64,000 bases of DNA. Origin: Calcarisporiella thermophila CBS 279.70. Its lineage: Eukaryota > Calcarisporiellomycota. The DNA is taken from NCBI RefSeq assembly GCF_041956535.1, contig NW_027192218.1, forward strand, positions 15,728-79,727, written 5' to 3'. The translations under genes and the position numbers were made by a program. The notes below the pieces were generated by a model, which was not told the DNA's origin, did no database searches, and was given only the letters and a program-made list of their open reading frames with translations. This document shows positions 56,122 through 64,000 of the stretch, piece after piece (the first letter of the stretch is position 1; every line of letters starts with the position of its first letter).

Positions 56122-57928
56122 ATGGTTCATAAGGATCTGCTAATAAGGACGCCTTCAGGTCGATTATTCGCAAAGGTAGATGCATTCCCTCGCTCTTGCT
56201 CTGCTGCCGCTTTCCGCCGCCAATGTTACCGCTCATGGACTGTTTATTGATGGATGGCCTCCCTTTCTGCTTATTTTGCTATAGAACGTTTTCGAGCTCT
56301 TCTCTGCGCTTCTCGTCTCGATCCCCATCGAGACCAACCGCCGCAACTTTCGGTCCTATCACAACACCTTTACCGGCGAAAATGCAGTAACGAACCTCCT
56401 GGATCTCAAGATTACGGAGACGAGCTGTTCGCCGGATCCAACCGATCCAACTCGCCTTGTTTCCACGACAACTGCCAGATCGCTAGGCTTCACCAAAGAC
56501 CACGCTAAGCTGCTCTGCCAGCGCTTTATGGACGCAACTCTGATCTCGAATGCAACCGATAAACTAGCCACGCAGTTCAAGGAGAAGGGATTGTACAAGG
56601 TCACGCAAAAGGGCCTATACTTGCTCGAGAGACACATCAATAAAAACAACGTTGCCGCCGCTCATCTCCAAGCCCTCTTTGGCCAAGCCCCGCCGATCAA
56701 AGTGCTTGTGCTCGACCGCGATGCGGAATACGACCTCGTCTTATTCGGCCGGCGTCAGCTCTGCAATATCTTCCGGAAATTTGCTGGCTCGTCCCCCAAC
56801 AACGTGTCGGGGGAGAGTGAACGAGACGACGCGTCGGTTTCTTCATCCGAAGCGGACCGCAACCGTGGGGTTCAGGTCAAGGATCATCAGTTCTTCTTCA
56901 AAGTGTACCCAAACACATTCCACGGGCAGGGCGCCATCGATTGGCTTTGCGACTTCACCACGACAGTATCGCGTGAAGAGGGAACAGAGATTGCAAACGA
57001 GTTCATGCGCATGGGATTGATTGAAGAGGTCATCGATATGAATGAAGTGCCCGGGGTCGGGTATGGCGAGATCTTTTACACCAAGTCGATCCTCTACCGG
57101 CTGACTGAGCTCGGGGAGCGGCTGGCAGGCTGGCGCGGTAAACCACAAGGGTTGGACGAGGAGGGCGACGATGATGGTCTGAGTATGAGCTCGAGCTCAC
57201 GCTCGCACAAGCGCTCCAAGTCAAAGTCCGGCTCCAAGTCCAGCCGTAGCACCCGCAGCAACCACATGGAGGAAACGGATCTAGCCGATCTTCGTGAGGC
57301 TTTGCCAACGCGCAAAGACTCCTTCCGTGGCGACCACCTCGAGCTCCGAACCCTGATGAACGGCATGCGGATTCGTCCCGACGATCCCAAGGAGTCGAGC
57401 TTTGTCCGCCTCCAGCAAATCTTGTGTGACGAGCGCCTGCTCGCCTTGTTCCGCGAATTTCTCATGACCAACTTTTGCGAAGAGAACCTGGCGTTCTGGC
57501 TCGATTGCGAGAAATTCAAGACCAAATTCAAATGGCAGGCGAACGGCACGGACATTTCTGCGTCAAACGAGGAGCACGAGCACCCCTCGCCGGAACTTGT
57601 TTCGGCTGCATTCCAGATCTACAACACATACCTTGCCCCTGCATCCCCATCCGAACTCAACATTGACCATAGCCTACGACAAGAGATAACCCGCCTCATG
57701 ACCGATATCCTCTCGGTGGCTGCCGGTGAGGGTTCTAACTCAAAGTCCTCAAATGACTCAGCCGTGGCGATGCCTGAGGAAACAAGCGTGAGCCCCGAGG
57801 CGCTGCAGACGATCTTCCAGATCTATGAGAAAGTCCAGGGCCACATCTACCGGCTGATGTCCACAGACTCGGTCCCAAAGTTCATGAAGACGAAAAAATA
57901 TCAACATGCAATTTTGGCACAAGAATAG
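56122..57928 (+). CDS. RGS protein with DEP domains (Sst2/FlbA type)
   Basis: GTPase-activating protein for a G-alpha subunit. Exons 56122-56175 and 56285-57928 give 565 aa. The N-terminal DEP-like domain (about 20-130) holds RRNFRSYHNTFTGENAVTNL and MDATLISNATDKLATQFKEK. A second DEP (about 215-295) has FFFKVYPNTFHGQGAIDWLC and GEIFYTKSILYRLTELGERL. A Ser/Lys-rich linker follows, then the RGS box (about 390-540): LLALFREFLMTNFCEENLAF, WLDCEKFKTKF, and the closing IYEKVQGHIYRLMSTDSVPK. The order DEP-DEP-RGS is that of fungal pheromone and development regulators. The first exon (MVHKDLLIRTPSGRLFAK) is short but joins in frame. Confidence 0.9.
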
Positions 57929-58744
57929 GGGGCACATTCGCTTAGACCGACTTTATATTCACAATAGATTAATGATTTCTTTTCTCCACTTTCTCCCGAT
58001 ATTTATTCAGTTTTATTGTTCACCCCTCTATTTCTTTTATTTATATAGAGTTTATTTTCCTACTCTCTTGTGCGTATTAAGTTCAATGAGAATCTTTGAA
58101 ATGTGTTATGTACATTCTTTGATGTTACTGTTTTCAATTTTTTTATTCTTTTACTAACCCTACACTAATTACCCGCGACTATTCCCTCACTTTTCCATTT
58201 ATGTTAAATTATGTCCACTATCCTAAGCTAATAAATTGGAAAGAACCAGCGTAACTTGAGCTGCCCTTATAGTGAGAGAGGTGGAGGGAAGAGAGGCCAC
58301 CAGTAGACTCGCCAATGTCGAGCGTTTGTTTGTCGGCTCTTCAATCACGCTTCAATATGAAAACTCACTAAAGTTACTATAGGAAAGGGGGGGTTAGGCC
58401 CGGGACACTAAAATCATCTCGGTCTGATTGCGCGCGCTTTGGACGTGCAGCATTAATTTGCACCAATTCAATTCAACAGCAATGGTTTAAATGAAACGGA
58501 TGCCTCAAACAAAAGATCCATATATGATAGAAGGAATGAGAAGGGATGAGAAGCCTACCGGGAAAAATGAAGTGACTTGCATTGACCTCAGATATCTTAT
58601 TAAAGAAATCGAATTTCTCAAAGCTCGGGTTGAAGACGCCAACTTGATATAAAAAGTCCCACCTGCATTCTCACGAGTTTCATCCCTGGTCGTATTCTTG
58701 GAAAACTCTACTGAAAAAGCAAGTAGAAAGTTATCTTCATCACC
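57929..58744. promoter_or_regulatory. Intergenic and Hsp20 copy 2 promoter
   Basis: Pyrimidine-rich 3' end of the RGS gene, then the promoter of the second Hsp20, with a GATATAAAAAG TATA element about 90 bp before ATG. GAA/TTC fragments occur upstream, but no regular heat-shock element triplet is seen. Confidence 0.4.
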
Positions 58745-59170
58745 ATGTCTCTTATGTCCTTTGGCCCTTTCGATTCCGATGTTCGGCGCGCAGGCGACTA
58801 CTGGCGCAACTTGCGCGAATCCGCAGGTGAAACCATGACGAGTCGCGAGTTAACACCGCGTATGGATGTCAACGAGACGGATCGAGAGGTGTGTGTGAGT
58901 GTTGAATTGCCGGGAGTGCGCAAAGAAGACTTGAAGCTCGACTTGCAAGACCGGGTGATGACAGTGAGCGGAGAGCATTCAGAGAACAAGGAATATGAGA
59001 AGGCGAACCACCATGTCTCCGAGCGAAGATATGGTCGTTTCCATCGGAGCGTGGTCTTACCTCCACATTTGAAAACGGATGGCGCAACCGCAAAATATGA
59101 GAACGGAGTGCTTACGGTTCGTGTTCCGAAGGGGGACGACCCTGGCACCCGTCGCATCCCAATTGCTTGA
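58745..59170 (+). CDS. Small heat shock protein, Hsp20/alpha-crystallin family (copy 2)
   Basis: 141 aa, intronless holdase. N-terminal arm MSLMSFGPFDSDVRRAGDYW, then the alpha-crystallin domain: LTPRMDVNETDREV, VELPGVRKEDLKLDLQDRVM, TVSGEHSENKEYEKANHHVS and ENGVLTVRVPKGDD. It ends RRIPIA, giving the I-x-I motif. It shares the pattern SERRYGRFHRSVVLPPHLKT with copy 1 (TERRYGNFSRSVQLPPHLQT), so the two are paralogues from one duplication, 38 kb apart and in opposite orientation. The N-terminal arm is shorter than in copy 1. Confidence 0.92.
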   Translation: MSLMSFGPFDSDVRRAGDYWRNLRESAGETMTSRELTPRMDVNETDREVCVSVELPGVRKEDLKLDLQDRVMTVSGEHSENKEYEKANHHVSERRYGRFHRSVVLPPHLKTDGATAKYENGVLTVRVPKGDDPGTRRIPIA

Positions 59171-59882
59171 ACGCGGAATCTGAGAACTTAGAATTTCCGT
59201 CCACTCGTTGTGATACAAAAAAATACTTGAATTCTTTCTCTCTCGTTTGCTTTGAATAGTGCAAACATCTTACTCTCCTTCAACCTCTGTATATGTTCAC
59301 CGTGTATTCTATGAGATTTAGTTTTGAGTCACCTAGTACATAACTATGTACCACGCACCAAACTTTTGTGTAAATGTATGTGAAAATAAGTTTTGTATGA
59401 TATTACATAAAAGGTTAAATCAACCTTAATGATGAGGGTATTTTGCCCTGTTTTGTATCTAGGTCTAAATCTATTCTCCCATGTTCCAGCGGTCCTCGAA
59501 CTGATCTATCGTTAATTCCAACCCGAAAACTGTTAAGCACGCTTCCCTTGCCTATCACCTAACTCAAGGCTCTGTGACCAATCGATTTACTAACTTTCGC
59601 GAAAAAACAAGGATTTCTAACTAGGATTCGACTGAAATAGAAAAGAACAATATATTATACTTTAGATACTTGTTTTGTTCATCCAAGTCATGTCCATTAC
59701 ATTAAAATAGCTTCTCCAAATATATAGGCAACAAATAAGTTAAAATAAATAAACAGACGCTACAAGATAAGGTATCCAAAAGAAAGACAGAGATCACATC
59801 CTGATATGTATGAGAGGAAGAGGAGGAAAAGGTGGAGGCGGAAGATATTTAGAATGCGGGTAGAGCTAATGGAGATTTTCTC
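59171..59882. other. Convergent 3' spacer
   Basis: AT-rich region of about 700 bp between the ends of Hsp20 copy 2 and the Tag1-like gene B; no gene recognised. Confidence 0.4.
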
Positions 59883-62434
59883 TTAGTTCTCCGGAGCTGG
59901 TTTGGGGGTATCTTTCTCCTCGGATTTCTCTTTTCCGGGCTTCTTCTCAGCAGACGGATTCTCCGTGGGTTTGGGGTTTTTATCTTGAGGAGCGCTGGAC
60001 TTGGTGGGCTTGTCATCTCCCGGTTTTTGCGAAGGTTTGCTAGAGGGGATTATTGTAGGGTCTGGCTTTTGGGAGGGCTCAGGTGGGTTGGATGGCTTGC
60101 CGGTGACGGTAGGGACGGCTGTTCCGGTGCTAGCGGGTACACTTGAAACGGATGGCACGGCACTTGGCTCCTCAGGCTGGGCCAGCAAATTCATGTTCTC
60201 TGCAGCTGCGCCATTCCATAGGGCTACCACGGAGAGGGTGAACTTCAGCTTGGAGCAAGCGAGCTTGAGCGACTCGATATCCGTCGAGTCCTGGGTACCA
60301 GTACCGAGCAGGATCTGAGGATTCCTGGGGTCCTTGATGAGAGCTCGTTGCAGAGCAATGGAAGCATTTTTTGCTTCAGGATCAAGGTTTGGATCAGTGA
60401 TGGTGACTGTGGAGACAACGTTGTCTCCAGGGTTGAGCACCACGTTCTGGAGGACACTGTTAGCGAAGTGGACGTCTCGGTTGTTGTATTTGTAGTGGGT
60501 GGCGAACTTGATATTACCCAGGCCGACCGTGACAGGAGCAGGGTTGAAGATCTTATAGTCAACGTTAAATCCGAGCCCAGTGGGCGTGTTGAAGATCTTG
60601 ACCTTAGAAGCCTGCTGGGGTGGTTTGCTTGCGAGACCCTGCATACCGGGTAGAGAAGTGGACACATCGACGGGCACGTCCTGTAGAGTGACCTGACCAA
60701 CAGCTGTGTTGGCCACGGTGTTAACGGTTCCAGCAAGATTGAAGTCCTTCTTGGCCCCGTTGGTCAATTCTGACACGAACTGATTGAAGGCTTCGTGGGC
60801 AGCGCCATCAACGGGAAGAGGGATCGGTCCGAAGCTAGTCTTGATAAGTCCACCATTGGGCTGAGGGGTGGTGGTCGCGGGGCCCTTAACACCCGCCACA
60901 ACAGCAATCTTTTTGCCACCATCCTGAATCGCAAGGTTAAGTCCAACCTCCTTTATATCCAGCGGGAAACCGAAGGGACTCTTGAACACCGCCTGTGTAT
61001 CTTTTGATCCTGTTTGCGGGTTATAGGCGGTGTCCTTGGTGAACGTAAAGGACATGTCATTGAAGTTGATGGATTGGATAAGTTTGAGATCAGCAGGTGG
61101 CTTCAAAGCAATGTCAAGCTTGAGGCTCGGGAGAGCATTGGAAAGCCAATCAACGCGGCCTTGAACATCGGATGCCTCGTTTCCAACCAGCGAAAGAGGG
61201 ACGTCTTTGCCCTTGATAAAGAGATTGACCATTTCGGAGAAGGCTGCAAGACCCTCGGCAGAGGTCTGAGGTACAAGACGGCCCTTGAGGCTAAGAGAAT
61301 TGTCCTTCAGAGGGGCAATCCCTTGTTTATCAGCAGCTATCGGATTTTTGTTTATAATTAATAGATTATTATTTTATAGCCATTGAGCTTAGAGAGGAAC
61401 TTATATCCGGCATATTACTTACCCAAGTTGCCGAGCACAATGCCTTTGTAAACAACGTTAAAGCCGAGATGACCGACAGTGAGACCAACTTGACTTGGGT
61501 TTTTTACGACACCACTGCCCTCAGAGGTGATACCGCCCGCTGGGTCATTGCCAGGTAAGTTGAACGATGTTAGCTGCACTCCCTTCAAGCCGCTCATTCC
61601 CTTGAGCGACACGGTCTTGCGAAGCTGTACGCCACCAATGGTAATCCCGAGGGCGGTGACTTGGATTTGGGAGCAGTAGAGGTCCCATGTGAAGTTGTCA
61701 CCGGTCAAAAGAGCGACAGAAAATTCTTGCAAGAGCGCTGGGTTAACGACCTCGACGTTGGTGTTGAGGTCTAGCGGGGTGGGCTTAAGCCAGAGAGTTT
61801 TAATACTGGGCATGCGGAGCTTGGCAAATGCCTTGCCTTTCCAGTAGATGTAGGTGGGAGCGACGAACGAGATCGTGGCGGGAACGGGTCCAGTATGGCT
61901 AAGCTCTCCCTTAATACGCGAGGTGAAGGCGTTGTTTGCGGGAGCAGTGATCTCTACCGTATTGAACGAGAGCTATATATATACAAAATTTGCGACATTT
62001 TACCTCGCTCCAGTAGACCAACAGCTACAGAACTACACTACCTTAGACTCATTAATGATGGCTTGAATAATGGGACCAACAAGAAGATCTAGGATCGGTA
62101 GAGTGGCCGCGGCTTTGAAGGAGTCGGTGTCTTTTCCCTTTACTACATCTATAGATGCGATAAACCGTAAGAATTTCCTTCCAGTGATTTGTCCGAAGAA
62201 GTTTCCCTACTTGTTGCTTGCTGAGAAATCTCCTCGAAAGAGGGGAGATTTTCTGTATTCAAGAGGGTATTAGTGCCTACTTGGCAATTTAATAGGGGAA
62301 CCCATTGAGTCTTTTTTACCAGGCGGAGGGCTATCATTGACTTCCCCATCTGGAACAGGAGCAGCATAGACCACTTGGCCAAATAATGCAAAAGGCACCA
62401 GGATCGCTAGGAAAAATAAAGCTACGCGCTTCAT
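59883..62434 (-). CDS. Tag1-like / DUF3712 protein B, with signal peptide and Pro/Ser/Lys tail
   Basis: Exons in coding order 62281-62434, 62042-62148, 61423-61972 and 59883-61336, 754 aa. The N-terminus MKRVALFFLAILVPFALFG followed by VVYAAP is a clear signal peptide. Then the same beta-sandwich units as protein A: ILDLLVGPIIQAIINESKLS, FVAPTYIYWKGKAFAKLRMP, WDLYCSQIQVTALGITIGGV, LKGMSGLKGVQLTSFNLPGN, and later SPFGFPLDIKEVGLNLAIQD. The C-terminus adds about 110 residues rich in Pro, Ser and Lys, ending in PAPEN, with no transmembrane or GPI signal seen. It is therefore probably secreted, or delivered to the vacuole lumen or wall. It is a paralogue of the gene at 13144-15118, 45 kb away. Confidence 0.75.
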
Positions 62435-63768
62435 AATGAATCGATTAAACGAGAGGAAAAGGGTTGACTATTATCTTAAAAGGAAAGAATAGAATGAAGG
62501 GAAGCAAGAATAAAAGAAGTAAAAAAAAAAAGAAAAAGTTAAAAGAAAGGGGATCGTAAAAAAAATATTGGTAAATTTATTTCGGGCGTAACCGTCCTTA
62601 TATTGCAACGAAAAAACAAGATTTTGGAAGCAGAGAAGAAAGCAAAAAGAATTTTGACAGAGCCAAGGTTGTCGTATTACAAACTGCTTAGTTGAGTATA
62701 CCGCGGGGTAATTGAAGTTTTATCAGACATATGACTAAGAGTTCTGTATAAATAAGCCGCTCCTTTTCTTATATGTAAACCGCACGTAAGTTCATCTTAT
62801 AGAAATCTTAGGAAGCCACAGAATTAAGATTCATTCATCAATCAACATAATCACAAGGAAATAAAGGCTAACTCGGCACTTGGTAACGGCAACGTATTCT
62901 TCCTGATGCAGGGCGTAAAGAAGAACACGAGCAAAGAGATATGCTTTAGAGCTCAAACCAAGATGTTAACTTAGTACCTCTTGCGTTTAACAGCTTGCCC
63001 TTGTTCATCTTTCCAAACCCATTAGGTAGATTGTGCAAGAATGCGGGGTAGGAAAAGGGAGTCAACGTTGCAACCCAGAACTATTAGAGACACAAAGTTA
63101 ATTGGTTTTTTTCCCAGACCATTAGAGTTTGAGATATATCATACTTAATTGCAACCTCATCTGTAGACGGTAGCGATTTTACAATCATAAATTTTGCATG
63201 CAGAGTGTGAAATTCACATGTTTAATTTTTGACCCGAGCGCGGCATAATTGAGAGACGTATCTTTGTTCAAGAGCTGGGCAGCTTCGTAAAACGAGTAAA
63301 GAGTAGTAAATCAAGTTCTGTTTCTCAAATTATACCATGCGGTGTGAAAGAATAAGCGGTATGCCCTGGTGGAGAGTACAAGATAATATGCCCCTTCCTT
63401 TAAAGAATACTGTGTTCGTAAAACTAACAGAAAAAGTAAGGCGATTTAATCCCAACTTTTTAGCACTAAGCCACATCTCATCCCAAAGAAATTACCAAAG
63501 ATCGACAGTTCAACCTTATCAGCACGAGCTGTGAAGAGGGTTGGGGTGGACTCTAAAGTAGCATAGCCTTATATTTCCTAAGATAACAGAAATTATTCTG
63601 AAGCAAAATTAGCTTATCGTGGGCCAAAAATTGCCTATTTTTACGACATGGGTCAGTATTCTGATTAATAATAGCATCATGATAGGGCGAACTATTTTTG
63701 CAAAAGACCTTTGTGCACTTAGTTTCGTTGGTTCTAGAAAGCCGGAAGAGATGTATGCAGCTTGAGCG
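62435..63768. other. Intergenic at right side
   Basis: Promoter of Tag1-like gene B, A/G-rich, followed by AT-rich DNA with only short frames (for example 63337-63534). No family recognised. Confidence 0.35.
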
Positions 63769-63996
63769 TTAGAAACCGCTTTTGAGTGGAGGCAAACTTG
63801 GCAACACACTAGTCATCAATTGCAACCTCCGTATTGGTGTCAATACACGGATTCTATTGCACGTGATCGATAGCTTGTCCATTAGACGACTGCACTTATG
63901 GCAACGGGAAATAGCAATCCCTAAATATTTCAGAGGGGCTGTGTGGTGTAAATATTTTAAATGTTTGTGGCAAATATTCAAAGCCCTAGGTCTTTA
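63769..63996 (-). mobile_element. Degenerate LINE (non-LTR retrotransposon) reverse-transcriptase fragment
   Basis: A minus-strand frame reads PLKYLGIAISRCHKCSRLMD and then RRLQLMTSVLPSLP. This is the thumb-region pattern K-Y-L-G-(I/V)-x-(I/L)-S ... GRLQLI-S-V-L that follows the catalytic palm in plant- and fungus-type L1/Tad reverse transcriptases. Only about 70 codons survive before a stop. The upstream catalytic part, if present, would lie beyond the right edge. It is probably a 5'-truncated or decayed copy. Confidence 0.5.
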
Positions 63997-64000
63997 AGTA

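Noticed and set aside
1-64000. CRISPR array, rRNA operon, or bacterial-type operons
   Set aside because: No regularly spaced direct repeats, no rRNA sequence, and all genes show eukaryotic introns with separate promoters.

Overview
The window is nuclear DNA of a fungus. The genes are split by many short GT-AG introns (mostly 50-80 nt), there are no operons, and several families are fungal: a Ste12 factor with C-terminal zinc fingers, an Sst2-type DEP+RGS protein, two Tag1/DUF3712-like proteins, and a probable Mso1-like secretory protein. It also holds genes that look more animal-like or that many Dikarya have lost or altered: an ABTB1-type ankyrin-BTB-BTB protein, PYM, the ER chaperone subunit Asterix, and a protein with tau/MAP2/MAP4 tubulin-binding repeats. 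I infer an early-diverging (non-Dikarya) fungus but cannot name the phylum. Exon chains were assembled by eye. For nearly every gene the summed exon lengths are divisible by three and the protein matches a known family.

Layout. 1-4.4 kb: a tRNA-like element, ribosomal protein L20 (eL20) and the ABTB1-like gene. 4.4-6.0 kb: intergenic, with a 45-nt near-perfect hairpin. 6.0-10.1 kb: the PP2A B55 subunit and the NAD(P)HX dehydratase. 10.1-13.1 kb: gene-poor, with one possible unknown gene. 13.1-19.4 kb: Tag1-like protein A, Lcp5/neuroguidin (minus), and an ADCK1/Mcp2 kinase-like protein. 20-25 kb: small Hsp20 (minus), centractin Arp1, G-protein gamma. 26-31 kb: mitoribosomal Mrp10, a GH5 glycosylceramidase-like enzyme (minus), Asterix. 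32-36 kb: the tau-like protein, mitoribosomal uL4m (minus), PYM. 36.5-47 kb: an AGC kinase, an orphan 357-aa protein, an importin-13/Kap122 receptor, the Mso1-like protein. 47-53 kb: Ste12 and a bHLH factor (both minus), then an acidic nuclear-looking orphan divergent from the bHLH gene. 53.7-59.2 kb: a cytosolic Hsp70 of Ssb-like size, the RGS protein, a second Hsp20. 59.9-62.4 kb: Tag1-like protein B with a signal peptide (minus). At the right edge is a decayed LINE reverse-transcriptase fragment.

How the genes work together. Most are unrelated housekeeping genes. Loose themes are heterotrimeric G-protein/pheromone-type signalling (G gamma, RGS, Ste12), protein folding (two Hsp20, one Hsp70), the microtubule/dynein system (Arp1, tau-like protein), and cytosolic and mitochondrial ribosomes (eL20, uL4m, Mrp10, Lcp5). 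The most unusual item is the tau-family protein. It has seven copies of a D-W/F-S-H-V-K core and a 63-nt stop-free intron inside its first repeat.
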